A stretch of 64,000 bases of DNA from Comamonadaceae bacterium G21597-S1 (lineage in GTDB: Bacteria; Pseudomonadota; Gammaproteobacteria; Burkholderiales; Burkholderiaceae_C): positions 124,001 to 188,000 of the forward strand of contig JAPWHR010000008.1 of NCBI GenBank assembly GCA_027214345.1. Direction: 5' to 3'. A program made the translations under genes and the position numbers. Each line of letters begins with the position of its first letter. The first letter of the stretch is position 1. The notes beneath the pieces were generated by a model. That model made no database searches. It saw nothing but the letters and a program-made list of their open reading frames with translations, and had not been told where the DNA came from. Positions 1 to 8,519 of this stretch are shown here, piece by piece.

Positions 1-335
1 CGGAAATCATCAAGTACGGTGCACCGAACTGGGCCGGCACCAAGGAGGCGCAGAGCGACTGGATCGACCAGGTTTTGTGGAACCGGCGCGGCTGGTCATG
101 GATCACCGAGGGTGATGCGCGTACGCTGGTGGGACTGTCCACCACCAAGGCCATCTTCCAGCAGGCGCTGGACGCGGAGGCTGCGAAGAAGATCTTTGCG
201 CTCGGCGCCGACGTGTCACGTGCCGCGTATGAAGTCGTGGGCAAGTTTCCCGAACGCGCGGTGTTCGACGACGGCCGCAGCGACGTGCGCGGCCGGCCGG
301 TATGGGAGGCCGCGTCGTGGAACCTGAAGGTGTGA
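1..335 (+). CDS. C-terminal fragment of an unidentified protein (5' end outside window)
   Basis: An open frame enters from the left edge (first full codon at base 3) and ends with TGA at 333-335, giving about 110 residues. It is rich in Trp and Asp (for example NRRGWSW and VWEAASWNLKV at the end) and has no membrane segment. I do not recognise the family. The next gene overlaps its end by 19 bases, so it is probably part of the same catabolic operon. It has the codon bias of its neighbours, so it is very likely real coding sequence. Confidence 0.6.
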   Translation, partial: EIIKYGAPNWAGTKEAQSDWIDQVLWNRRGWSWITEGDARTLVGLSTTKAIFQQALDAEAAKKIFALGADVSRAAYEVVGKFPERAVFDDGRSDVRGRPVWEAASWNLKV

Positions 336-1144
336 TCTCGCCCATCGGCGTCAATGCGCTGGCGCAGCGGTTCACGATGCGGGGCCGCCGTGCGCTGGTC
401 ACCGGCGCCAGCTTGTCGATCGGCCGCGCCATCACGCTGGCGTTTGCCGATGCCGGGGCGGAGCTGGCGTTGCAATATGCCGGCTCGGCCGACGCCGGGC
501 TGCAGCATGCCGACGCGGCAGCGGCGCTGTCGCGCGAGCTGCAACAGCGCTCGGTGGTGCACCACCTGATCGAGGCCGACTTCAGCCAGCGCGGCGCGGG
601 AACCCGAACCGTGGTCGAGGCCCAACGGTGCATGGGTGGAGTCGACGTGCTGGTGGTGTGCGCCTCGGTGCAGCAACGTGAGGCGTTCACGGACATCGGC
701 AGCGCATCCATGCAGCGCCAGATCCGTATCAACTTCGAAGCCAGCGTCGAATTGCTGCAGGCGGTAGTGCCGGGTATGCGCGAGCGCGGCTGGGGCCGTA
801 TCCTGACCATCGGCAGCATCAACCAGACCCGCCCAGATCCGGAACTGGCAATCTATGCGGCGCTCAAGAGCGCACAACACAACCTGGCGCTGAATCTGGC
901 GCGGCAACTGGCGCCGTTCGGTGTCACCGTCAACAACCTGTCGCCCGGCCTGGTGGCCACCGCGCGCAACCAGTGGCGCCGCGTCGACGAACAGCAATGG
1001 CAATCCATCGTGCACGATGCCAACCCGATGCACCGGGCCGGTACCCCCGAGGAGATGGCCGGTGCGGCGCTGCTGCTGTGCTCGGATGCAGGCAGTTTCA
1101 TCACGGGAAACGACTTGCAGGCCACCGGAGGCGCCCAACTCTGA
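317..1144 (+). CDS. SDR family NAD(P)-dependent oxidoreductase
   Basis: A short-chain dehydrogenase/reductase of about 275 residues. The Rossmann motif is TGASLSIG (about 29-36), where the usual middle glycine is serine. The catalytic set is complete: Asn139, Ser167, Tyr180 and Lys184 (YAALK), with the normal Ser-Tyr spacing of 13. The usual NAG motif reads CAS. The C-terminus has the family pattern FITGNDLQATGG. I chose GTG at 317 because GGGAGG lies 7 bases upstream; ATG at 302 is in frame but lacks a ribosome site. The substrate is unknown. Overlap with the upstream gene and the RraA and MlrC genes downstream suggest a catabolic operon. Confidence 0.85.
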   Translation: MEPEGVISPIGVNALAQRFTMRGRRALVTGASLSIGRAITLAFADAGAELALQYAGSADAGLQHADAAAALSRELQQRSVVHHLIEADFSQRGAGTRTVVEAQRCMGGVDVLVVCASVQQREAFTDIGSASMQRQIRINFEASVELLQAVVPGMRERGWGRILTIGSINQTRPDPELAIYAALKSAQHNLALNLARQLAPFGVTVNNLSPGLVATARNQWRRVDEQQWQSIVHDANPMHRAGTPEEMAGAALLLCSDAGSFITGNDLQATGGAQL

Positions 1145-1146
1145 CG

Positions 1147-1162
1147 CCCGGGCCTGCCCGGG
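1147..1162 (+). terminator. GC hairpin after the SDR gene
   Basis: CCCGGG, a 4-base loop, then CCCGGG form a 6-bp stem three bases after the SDR stop codon. There is no T-run, so this is at best a weak or Rho-assisted terminator. A TAGAAT hexamer at 1176-1181 could be a -10 box for the following gene, but I see no matching -35. Confidence 0.3.
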
Positions 1163-1211
1163 GCCGTCCCGCTCCTAGAATGGCCGCTTCCTTGACCCAA
1201 GCGGAGTAGCC

Positions 1212-1898
1212 ATGTGGAAAGACGATGACGAATTGTTCGCGCTGATGAAATTGCGCCTGTTTCCCGCCGTGGTCGGCGACATCCTGGACACGATGGGCCT
1301 GCTGCACCAGTTCCTGAGTCCGGGCATCCGCGCCTTGCGCAGCGACATGGTGGTGTGCGGCCGCGCGATGCCGGTGCTCGAAACCAACTGTTTCGCCGCC
1401 AGCGAACCCGAGGGCAAGCTCGAACTGAGCCGCAAGCCCTTCGGCCTGCTGTTCGAGGCACTGGACGACCTGAAGCAACACGAGGTCTATGTCGCCACCG
1501 GCTGCGCGCCGCAGTTCGCGCTCTGGGGTGGCTTGATGACGACACGTGCCCAGCATCTGAAGGCCGCCGGAGCCGTGCTCGACGGATATTCGCGCGACAC
1601 GCCCGAAGTCCTCGAGGCCGGGTTCCCGGTGTTCTCGTATGGCGGCTACGCACAGGACCAGGGCGCGCGCGGCAAGGTCGTCGACTACCGGGTCGCTGTC
1701 GAGATCAACGGCGTACGCGTCGAACCGGGCGACATCGTGTTCGGCGACCTCGACGGTGTGCTGGTGATTCCGCGTGCCGCGGAGCACGAAGCCATCAGCA
1801 AGGCGCTGGAGAAGGCCAGCACCGAAAACAAGGTACGCGACGCGATCCGCGCCGGCATGGGCACGGTCGAGGCTTTCAACACCTTCGGTGTGATGTAA
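1212..1898 (+). CDS. RraA family protein, likely class II-type pyruvate aldolase or decarboxylase
   Basis: This 228-residue protein has the RraA/HMG-aldolase fold. The active-site Arg-Asp pair is kept (R128-D129 in GYSRD), and so is the C-terminal FGDLDGVLVIP motif. In characterised relatives the Arg and Asp bind a divalent metal and polarise pyruvate in 4-hydroxy-4-methyl-2-oxoglutarate aldolase or oxaloacetate decarboxylase reactions. That points to an enzyme rather than a pure RNase E inhibitor, although members are often mislabelled as RNase E regulators or demethylmenaquinone methyltransferases. GGAG lies 6 bases before the ATG. Neighbours (SDR, MlrC, MFS) suggest a shared catabolic pathway; the substrate cannot be told. 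Confidence 0.85.
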   Translation: MWKDDDELFALMKLRLFPAVVGDILDTMGLLHQFLSPGIRALRSDMVVCGRAMPVLETNCFAASEPEGKLELSRKPFGLLFEALDDLKQHEVYVATGCAPQFALWGGLMTTRAQHLKAAGAVLDGYSRDTPEVLEAGFPVFSYGGYAQDQGARGKVVDYRVAVEINGVRVEPGDIVFGDLDGVLVIPRAAEHEAISKALEKASTENKVRDAIRAGMGTVEAFNTFGVM

Positions 1899-1982
1899 GC
1901 TGCGCGCTTTCCGATACAAGCCACCTGATCCGACCGGCTGCCGGCCACGGCATGCCGGTCCGGTCCACATCCAGATTCCGTC

Positions 1983-3530
1983 ATGACCCGTTTTTGCGTG
2001 CTGAGCGCCGAGTTCGCCCACGAAACCAATACCTTCAGCCGGGTCCCGACCCGCTACGAGAGCTTCGAGGCCCAGGATTTCTTCCTGGACGGTGCCTCGG
2101 CGATCAGCGGGCGCGGCGACTCCAACACCGAACTGGCCGGCTTCTGCGATGCGGCGCGCACGCATGGCTGGGAACTGGTCCATGTGTTGTCGGCGATCGC
2201 GCAACCGGCCGGCGCCGTCACCCGCGATGCGTTCGACCGCCTGACCGATCCCATCGTCGCCGCGGCCCGCGAGAACCGCGATCGGCTCGACGGCATCATC
2301 CTGGGCCTGCACGGCGCCATGGTCACCGACTTCTGTGACGACGGCGAGGGCGAACTGCTGGCACGGCTGCGCGCGGTGGTCGGCCCCGAGCTGCCGATCG
2401 CGGTCACGCTGGACCTGCACGCCAACGTGACGCGGGCCATGTGCCGGCATGCCGACATCCTGGTGTCGTACCAGACCTATCCCCACGTGGACATGCGCCG
2501 CACCGGCCTGGAGGCCGGCGACATCCTGCAGCGCACCATGGCCGGCGAAATCCGGCCGCGCACCATCCGTGCCCATCTTCCGATGATCGACGAGGTCAAC
2601 GGGGGGCGCACCGACGTCGGTGCGATGCCCGAGCGACTGCGACGCGCCCGCGAATGGGAGCAGCGACATCCCGACGTGTTCGCGGTCAGCATCAATGCCG
2701 GATTCGCACGCGCCGACATCGCCGAGATCGGCCCCACCGTCACCGTCGTGGCGCAGGGCGACCTGGCGCCACACCACCGCTTCGCCCACGAACTGGCCGA
2801 AGACATCTGGAACCAGCGCCACGAACAGATCAACCGGTTCCTCGACGTACACGAGGCCGCGCGTATCTGCCGCGACCACGACGCCGGCGACGACAGGCGA
2901 CCGATCATCGTGGCCGATTATTCCGACAATCCCGGCGGTGGCGGTTATGGCGATGCCACCGCGCTGCTGGCCGCCCTGCTTCAGGCCGGCGTCACCGACG
3001 CCTGCTTCGGCCCCATCGTCGACCCCGAGACGGTGCAGCTGTTGCAACATGCCGCGATCGGTGAGACGGTTGCAGTCCAGCTCGGCGGCAAGACCGATGC
3101 CAGCCTGGGCGGTGGCCCGCTGGCGGTGCAGGCCACGCTGCTGCTGCGCAGCGATGGCCGGTATTTCGCCGACGGCCCGATGACCGGCGGCCTGGACAAG
3201 ACCTGGGGCCCGACCGTCGTGCTGCGTATCGACGGCATCGAGGTGCTGGTCGTGACCCAGCCGGCGCAGATGCTGGACTTGGCGCAGTTCACCGCCTTCG
3301 GCATCGATCCGGCCGGCAAGAAGGTCGTGGGATTGAAGTCGATGCAGCATTTCCGCGCCGCGTTCGAACCCATCGCATCCAGGGTCATCGTCTGTGACAG
3401 CGGCGCCTTGTGTTCGCCCCATTACGCGACCAAGCCGTATCGCAAGGTGCCGCGGCCGCTGTTCCCGCTGGACCGGGAGATCGACCTGGCGGCCTGGCGC
3501 GCCGAATACGCCGATCCGATCCCCACCTGA
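1983..3530 (+). CDS. M81 family (MlrC-type) metalloprotein
   Basis: A 515-residue protein of the MlrC family, named after the last peptidase in microcystin-LR breakdown in Sphingomonas. The N-terminal MlrC domain begins with the typical FAHETNTFSRVPT and carries the histidine and aspartate motifs LDLHANVT and YPHVDM expected to bind zinc. The C-terminal half (from about residue 310) begins near DYSDNPGGGGYGD, which is also typical. Most proteobacterial members sit in catabolic clusters and their substrates are unknown, so microcystin degradation should not be assumed. The MFS gene follows directly. Confidence 0.88.
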   Translation: MTRFCVLSAEFAHETNTFSRVPTRYESFEAQDFFLDGASAISGRGDSNTELAGFCDAARTHGWELVHVLSAIAQPAGAVTRDAFDRLTDPIVAAARENRDRLDGIILGLHGAMVTDFCDDGEGELLARLRAVVGPELPIAVTLDLHANVTRAMCRHADILVSYQTYPHVDMRRTGLEAGDILQRTMAGEIRPRTIRAHLPMIDEVNGGRTDVGAMPERLRRAREWEQRHPDVFAVSINAGFARADIAEIGPTVTVVAQGDLAPHHRFAHELAEDIWNQRHEQINRFLDVHEAARICRDHDAGDDRRPIIVADYSDNPGGGGYGDATALLAALLQAGVTDACFGPIVDPETVQLLQHAAIGETVAVQLGGKTDASLGGGPLAVQATLLLRSDGRYFADGPMTGGLDKTWGPTVVLRIDGIEVLVVTQPAQMLDLAQFTAFGIDPAGKKVVGLKSMQHFRAAFEPIASRVIVCDSGALCSPHYATKPYRKVPRPLFPLDREIDLAAWRAEYADPIPT

Positions 3531-3536
3531 TTGCCC

Positions 3537-4787
3537 ATGCCCCCGCAGCCCGACCGGCCTTCGATTTCCGCCTGGCAGGTCGTGCTGGCCGGCATGGTCG
3601 CCCTGGGCGTGGCCATGGGTATCGGCCGGTTCGCGTTCACGCCCATCCTGCCGATGATGCTGGCCGACGGCGTCACCGACCTGACGCAGGCCAGCTGGCT
3701 GGCCAGTGCCAATTACCTGGGTTACCTGGTCGGCGCCGTGTGGTGTACGTTCCAGCCCTGGATATGGCGCCGCCTGGGTTGGCACCGGGCGGTCGACGGC
3801 CCGGCCATGGTACGCCTGGGCCTGGTCGCGACCGCGCTGTTGACCGCCGGCATGGCGCTGCACCTGCCCGGCCTGTGGCCGCTGCTGCGTTTCCTGGCCG
3901 GCGTGGCCAGTGCCGTGGTATTCGTCTACGTGGCAGGCTGGTGCCTGGCCCAGCTGGCGCAGCGCAGGCAGCCGGAGATGGGCGCGCTGATCTTCATCGG
4001 GCCGGGCGCCGGCATCGTGCTCAGCGGGGTGATGGCCAGCGCCATGGTGGCCCTGCAGGGTTCGGCGGCCATCGGCTGGCTGGTGTTCGCAGTGCTGGCG
4101 GTCGGCCTCAGTGCTCTGGTCTGGCAGGTATTGCACGCCGATGACCGCGTGCCATCGGCCACGTCGGCCCAACCGGCTCCGTCCGGCGGCGACGCCGATG
4201 CCAAGCCCGCGCACGGAGCCGCCGAGATCGCGCTGCTGGCCATCGGCTACGGACTGGCCGGACTCGGCTACATCGTCAGCGCCACCTTCCTGCCGGTGAT
4301 CGCGCGCCAGGCGATTCCCGGCTCGGTCTGGCTCGATCTGTTCTGGCCCTTGTTCGGCCTGGGCATCATGGCGGGCGCCCTGCTCGCCTCGCGCATTCGG
4401 TCGGCTTCGGACCTGCGCTGGCGGCTGCTGGTATGCAGCCTGGTCCAGGCCCTGGGTATCGGCATCGGCCTGTGGTGGCCCAGCAGCGCCGGTTTCGCAC
4501 TGGGCAGCCTGTTGCTCGGCCTGCCGATGACGGCGACCACCTATTTCGCGATGCAGGAAGTGCGTCGGGTCGCGCCCAGGCACAGCGTCGCGTTGATGGG
4601 CTTGCTGACCGCCGTCTACGGCCTGGGTCAGGTGGCCGGACCACCTTTGACGGCGCTGTTCCTGGCGCACAGCCCGTCGGTGGATCGGGGATTCGAGCTG
4701 GCGCTGATGGTTGCCGGAGGCGCGCTGGTACTGGGGGCCATGATCTTTGCGGCCATGACGCGGCTGTTTCCGGCACGGCGGAGCTGA
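3537..4787 (+). CDS. YbfB/YjiJ family MFS transporter
   Basis: A 416-residue membrane protein with about 12 hydrophobic segments. It has the YbfB/YjiJ (MFS_4) signature in the first helix (GVAMGIGRFAFTPILPMM) and a soluble Pro/Ala-rich loop in the middle, around residues 200-220. It probably exports or imports a small metabolite handled by the enzymes upstream. TTG at 3531 is an alternative start, immediately after the MlrC stop; I prefer ATG at 3537. The short distance to MlrC supports one operon. The substrate is unknown. Confidence 0.85.
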   Translation: MPPQPDRPSISAWQVVLAGMVALGVAMGIGRFAFTPILPMMLADGVTDLTQASWLASANYLGYLVGAVWCTFQPWIWRRLGWHRAVDGPAMVRLGLVATALLTAGMALHLPGLWPLLRFLAGVASAVVFVYVAGWCLAQLAQRRQPEMGALIFIGPGAGIVLSGVMASAMVALQGSAAIGWLVFAVLAVGLSALVWQVLHADDRVPSATSAQPAPSGGDADAKPAHGAAEIALLAIGYGLAGLGYIVSATFLPVIARQAIPGSVWLDLFWPLFGLGIMAGALLASRIRSASDLRWRLLVCSLVQALGIGIGLWWPSSAGFALGSLLLGLPMTATTYFAMQEVRRVAPRHSVALMGLLTAVYGLGQVAGPPLTALFLAHSPSVDRGFELALMVAGGALVLGAMIFAAMTRLFPARRS

Positions 4788-4823
4788 ACGGTGCGCGCGG
4801 CGGTGGCGCGCCGGCGGCCGTTC
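4786..4823. terminator. Inverted repeat between convergent genes
   Basis: GAACGG at 4786 pairs with CCGTTC ending at 4823, with further GC pairing in between. The repeat overlaps the stop codons of both convergent genes. It has no T-run, so a bidirectional terminator role is likely but not certain. Confidence 0.45.
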
Positions 4824-6258
4824 AGGCGCTCAGGCGGCGCGTCGACGACCCCACGGCGTCGAAATGCACCACGCTGAGCCCGGGCCGCGTGTCCGCGGCC
4901 AGCAGCCGCTTGCGCAGCAACTGGTAGGTATCGACATCGAAAGCCAGCGCGCTGCGTGTGTCCAGCGCGTCGTTCAATTCGGCTTCGTCATGCACGGTGG
5001 CCAGGTGGCACCAGCGGTCGAACACATGGATGTCGGTGCGGCCGGTATGCGGATCGTGCTCGCGCAGGCCGATACGGCTGGCGAAAGGCCAGTCCTGCAT
5101 GCGTTGCGACGCCAAGGCCAGCTGCACCCGCAGCAGGTGTCGGCGCCCGTCTTCAAGGCCACAGCAGGCACCGCGGCAACGCCCGACCTGCTGCGCGAAA
5201 CAGCGACCACCACCCGCCTCCAGGCCCAGCACGCGCGCACACAGGCCGTGTGCGTCGGCCAGCGCCAGCAAGGCCTGGCGCGCGGCCTTGGCCGACTTGA
5301 ACATGCCGTACAGGCGTTCGGGCAGGCTGGCCTGCAGGTCGCCGAGTTCGACCAGCCGCACCTGCGGCCTGGCGTCGGCATCTCCCGCCAGCTGCCATGC
5401 ATGCAGCGGCGCGGTGCGCCGTAGCTTGCGGTTGAACGCCGGCTGCAGTTCCTTGACCAGCCGCGACTCGAGCAACAAGGCTCCCAGTTCACCGGCGGTG
5501 CGGCGGAATTCGACCTGTCGCGTGCCCTGCGCCAGTTGCATGTCCCGACCGGTCGCGTGGTCGGACTGGAAATGCGACAGGACGCGCGCACGCAGGTGCA
5601 GGCTTTTGCCCACATACAGCGGCTGGCGGTTTTCGCCGTACATCAGATAGACGCCGGCGGCGTCGGGAATGCCCTGCAACGCGGTCTCCAGGTGCGGCGG
5701 CACGCTGGCCACGCCACTGACCAGTTCGCGCGCCGCATGGCGCAGGCGCTCCACGCCCAGCTCGCCGCGGGCCAGCGCCAGGAAATCCAGCACCGCATCC
5801 ACATCACCCATGGCACGGTGCCGCGCCGCGCTGTGCAACTGGTGCCGGCGCAGGATGGCGTCCAGGCCGTGACTCTTGTGCTGCGGATACAGCTTGCGCG
5901 ACAGCCGCACCGTACACATCAGCCGCGTGCGCAGGTCGATGTCGATGCGCCGGAACTCGTTCTTGAGAAAGCCGTGGTCGAAACGCACGTTGTGCGCCAC
6001 CAGCACGGCGCCGTCGAGCAGCTCCAGCAGCCGTGGCGCCACGGCCTCGAAACGTGGCGCTTCGGTGACCATTGCGTTGTCGATGCCGGTCAGGCTGGTG
6101 ATGAACGGCGACACCCAGCGCCCCGGATTCACCAGCGTGCTCCAGCGCGCCACCTCTCGCCCCTCCTCCACCCGCACCGCGGCGATCTCGATGATGCGGT
6201 CGGACACCGGATTGCCGCCGGTGGTTTCCAGGTCAAGCATCAGGTAGCTGGGAAGCAT
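4822..6258 (-). CDS. 3'-5' exonuclease (DnaQ-type) fused to a GIY-YIG nuclease domain
   Basis: A 478-residue two-domain nuclease. Residues 1-165 form a DEDDh exonuclease with D9/E11 (DLETTGG), D94 (HNVRFD) and H147/D152. Residues about 197-275 form a UvrC/Cho-like GIY-YIG domain with GVY (202-204), YVG (215-217), an Arg in the following helix, then LLLE and the FN motif. All catalytic positions of both domains look intact. The remaining 200 residues resemble the accessory region of such fusions. Close relatives are annotated as DNA polymerase III epsilon-like or Cho-like excinucleases. I infer a role in DNA repair. The start at 6258 gives the normal exonuclease N-terminus. Confidence 0.88.
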   Translation of the reverse strand: MLPSYLMLDLETTGGNPVSDRIIEIAAVRVEEGREVARWSTLVNPGRWVSPFITSLTGIDNAMVTEAPRFEAVAPRLLELLDGAVLVAHNVRFDHGFLKNEFRRIDIDLRTRLMCTVRLSRKLYPQHKSHGLDAILRRHQLHSAARHRAMGDVDAVLDFLALARGELGVERLRHAARELVSGVASVPPHLETALQGIPDAAGVYLMYGENRQPLYVGKSLHLRARVLSHFQSDHATGRDMQLAQGTRQVEFRRTAGELGALLLESRLVKELQPAFNRKLRRTAPLHAWQLAGDADARPQVRLVELGDLQASLPERLYGMFKSAKAARQALLALADAHGLCARVLGLEAGGGRCFAQQVGRCRGACCGLEDGRRHLLRVQLALASQRMQDWPFASRIGLREHDPHTGRTDIHVFDRWCHLATVHDEAELNDALDTRSALAFDVDTYQLLRKRLLAADTRPGLSVVHFDAVGSSTRRLSA

Positions 6259-6429
6259 GCGGCCATTGTGCCTTGATCCGGGTCGGCCTCGGTTCGGGCT
6301 CCCGTTTGGTGCGGGACGTCGACAGGCACTACATTTCAAGCTGCGCGAGCAAGGCCGATCAAGGCCAGACCGAGCGCGCCGTCCGACACTCTGCGCTCCA
6401 TTGCCATGCCCCTGCCGACCACCCCCACC

Positions 6430-6765
6430 ATGCTCTACGACGTTCGCACCTATACCTGCCGACCCGGCACCATCAGGAAGCACCAGGCCCTGTACCTGGA
6501 ACACGGGTTCGAGGTGCAGAAGCGCCACCTCGGCGATCCGCTGGTCTACCTGCTGACCGAGACCGGTGATGTCAACAGCTACCTGCATATCTGGGTCTAC
6601 CAGAATGCCGCGGACCGGGAAACGCGCCGCGCGGCGATGATGCGCGATCCGCAGTGGCTCGCCTATCTCGAGAAGAGCGCCGACGCCGGTTACCTGATCC
6701 GGCAGGAGAATCGATTGATGGTGCGCGCGCCGTTCTTCCAGCCGTCGGAAGCCATCGGCTCCTAG
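6430..6765 (+). CDS. NIPSNAP family protein
   Basis: A 111-residue ferredoxin-like alpha/beta barrel protein. Family features are YDVRTYTCRPGT near the start, a glutamate/histidine-rich middle (YLLTETGDVNSYLHIWVYQ) and the closing NRLMVRAPFF. An in-frame ATG at 6406 would add eight Pro/Thr-rich residues; homologues begin at MLYDVRTY, so I chose 6430. In bacteria, NIPSNAP genes often lie in catabolic operons, as here before an SDR and an aldolase, but their chemical role is not defined. Confidence 0.85.
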   Translation: MLYDVRTYTCRPGTIRKHQALYLEHGFEVQKRHLGDPLVYLLTETGDVNSYLHIWVYQNAADRETRRAAMMRDPQWLAYLEKSADAGYLIRQENRLMVRAPFFQPSEAIGS

Positions 6766-6851
6766 ACCCCCATCTGATCGCAGCTCGCACTGTCCCGCTG
6801 CGCGCCATCCTGGCGACGGCCCCGTGCGCCACAACACACATCGACTTCACC

Positions 6852-7664
6852 ATGCACGACTACCGACAACTCGTATCGCTCAACGGCAGGATCGCCGTCG
6901 TTCTGGGTGCCTCCTCGGGCATCGGCCAGGCCTCGGCCCATGCGCTGGGCCAGTTCGGCGCCCACGTGATCTGCGCCGACCACGACGCCGCGGGCGCCCA
7001 GGCCACGGCCGAACAGATCGCCGCCGGCGGCGGCTCCGCGGAGCACCGCGCGGTCGATGCCGCCAGTGGCGCCGACATCCTCGCACTGGCCGAACAGGTG
7101 CTGGTGCGCCACGGCCAGGTGGACGTGGCCGTATCCACCCCGGCGCTCAACATCCGCAAGCGGATCCTGGACTACACCGACGACGAGTTCGACCAGGTCA
7201 TGAACCTGAACCTCAAGGGCGCATTTCACTTCCTGCGCGCGTTCGGCCGCCCGATGACGCAGCGCCGTTGCGGCAGCCTGATCCTGTGTTCTTCGATGCG
7301 TGCGGTGACCCTGGAGCCGGGACTGGGCATCTATGCCGCCAGCAAGGCCGGCATTGCCCAGCTGGTCAAGGGTTTTGCCGCCGAAGTCGGCGAATACGGC
7401 GTACGGGTCAACGCCGTGATGCCCAGCATCATCGAAACACGGCTGACGGCACCCCTGAAGGAACGCCGGGACATCTACGACACCTACGCCGCGCATACGG
7501 TGTTCAACCGCTGGGGTCAGGCATCCGAAGTGGGCGCGGCGGTCGCGTTCCTGGCCTCGGACGCGGCCAGCTACGTGACCGGCAGTTCCTTGTCGGTGGA
7601 CGGCGGCTGGACCGCAATCGACGGGCCGCCGACCGGACTGACGCAGACGCGACCCTCGCAGTAG
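6852..7664 (+). CDS. SDR family oxidoreductase
   Basis: A classical SDR of 270 residues with LGASSGIG (18-25), Ser148, Tyr161 and Lys165 (YAASK), and the C-terminal YVTGSSLSVDGGW motif. It resembles the FabG/gluconate or sorbitol dehydrogenase group. The frame stays open upstream, but homology begins at MHDYRQLVSL, so I chose 6852. It lies between a NIPSNAP gene and a class II aldolase on the same strand, which suggests oxidation of a hydroxy acid or sugar derivative before aldol cleavage. The exact substrate is unknown. Confidence 0.88.
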   Translation: MHDYRQLVSLNGRIAVVLGASSGIGQASAHALGQFGAHVICADHDAAGAQATAEQIAAGGGSAEHRAVDAASGADILALAEQVLVRHGQVDVAVSTPALNIRKRILDYTDDEFDQVMNLNLKGAFHFLRAFGRPMTQRRCGSLILCSSMRAVTLEPGLGIYAASKAGIAQLVKGFAAEVGEYGVRVNAVMPSIIETRLTAPLKERRDIYDTYAAHTVFNRWGQASEVGAAVAFLASDAASYVTGSSLSVDGGWTAIDGPPTGLTQTRPSQ

Positions 7665-7752
7665 CGTCGGCCGCAGCAGCCGGCCCTGAGCCCCTCGGCC
7701 GCTTGCAGATAATGGTCGACCATCCATGACGATCCGACCCGAGAGGCGCCCC

Positions 7753-8490
7753 ATGACACCGACCAGCCACCCCAACGAACGCGAAGACCTCACCGCAGCC
7801 CTGCGCTGGGCGGCCCGGCTCGGCCTGAGCGAAGGCGTGTGCAACCATTTTTCGCTCGAGGTCGCACCCGACCGTTACCTGATCAATCCGCAGGGCCTGC
7901 ACTGGGAGGAGGTCTGCGCCTCGGACATGCTGCTGATCAACGGCCAGGGCTCGGTGATCGAAGGCCGGCACGCGATCGAGCCCAGCGCGTTTTTCATCCA
8001 CTCCTGGATCCATCGCCTCAATCCGCATGCCAAGGCCATCCTGCATACCCACATGCCTTATGCGACGGCCCTGACCTTGATCGAGGGCGGCCGGCTGACG
8101 ATGAGCCACCAGAACGCGTTGCGGTTCTGGGGCCGCATCGGTTACGACGACACCTACGGCGGCATCGCGCTCGACGAGAACGAAGGCGCGCGCATCGGTC
8201 GCGCGATGGAGGGCAAGGAGGTGATGTTCAGTGCCAGCCATGGCGTGACGGTCACCGGTGCGACCATGGCCTGGGCCTTCGACGACCTGTATTACCTCGA
8301 GCGCGCCTGCATGCACCAGGGACTGGCCATGCAGGCGGCGGCCGGCCGGCCGTTGCGCGAGATCGCCGAGGACGACTGCCGTGCCGTGGCGAAGCAGATC
8401 GCCGGCGAACGCGCGCAGAGCGACCTGTTCTTCGCCGCCATCAAGCGCAGGCTGGATCACGAGCAGCCGGGCTGGCGCTCCAAGAGCTGA
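7753..8490 (+). CDS. Class II aldolase/adducin family protein
   Basis: A 245-residue zinc-dependent aldolase or epimerase-fold protein. The likely metal ligands are H98 and H100 (LHTH) and H163 (SHGV), with E76 as the candidate catalytic acid/base. The N-terminal EGVCNHFSLEV matches the phosphate-binding loop region of the fuculose-1-phosphate aldolase family. The start at 7753 has GAGAGG 6 bases upstream, better than ATG at 7726. It may act with the SDR upstream. Adducin-like members without aldolase activity exist, so the reaction is uncertain. Confidence 0.88.
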   Translation: MTPTSHPNEREDLTAALRWAARLGLSEGVCNHFSLEVAPDRYLINPQGLHWEEVCASDMLLINGQGSVIEGRHAIEPSAFFIHSWIHRLNPHAKAILHTHMPYATALTLIEGGRLTMSHQNALRFWGRIGYDDTYGGIALDENEGARIGRAMEGKEVMFSASHGVTVTGATMAWAFDDLYYLERACMHQGLAMQAAAGRPLREIAEDDCRAVAKQIAGERAQSDLFFAAIKRRLDHEQPGWRSKS

Positions 8491-8519
8491 ACACCCGTCG
8501 GCGGGGACGCCCGTTCAGC
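8486..8519. terminator. Inverted repeat between convergent genes
   Basis: GCTGAAC at 8486 pairs with GTTCAGC ending at 8519, overlapping both stop codons of the aldolase and the CBS gene. It probably serves as a shared terminator; no T-run is visible. Confidence 0.45.

Noticed and set aside
1212-1898. RNase E inhibitor RraA or menaquinone methyltransferase
   Set aside because: The Arg-Asp aldolase pair and catabolic neighbours favour an enzyme of the HMG-aldolase type; the methyltransferase name is a known mis-annotation.
1101-4670. Very long open frame on the minus strand (about 1189 codons)
   Set aside because: It lies wholly opposite the RraA, MlrC and MFS genes (and the SDR end), which have clear family motifs. 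Its translation is His/Gln/Arg/Gly-rich with no known motif, the pattern of a high-GC antisense shadow.
4786-4823. Attachment site or recombination repeat
   Set aside because: It is a single-copy inverted repeat between convergent genes, with no direct repeat partner or integrase.
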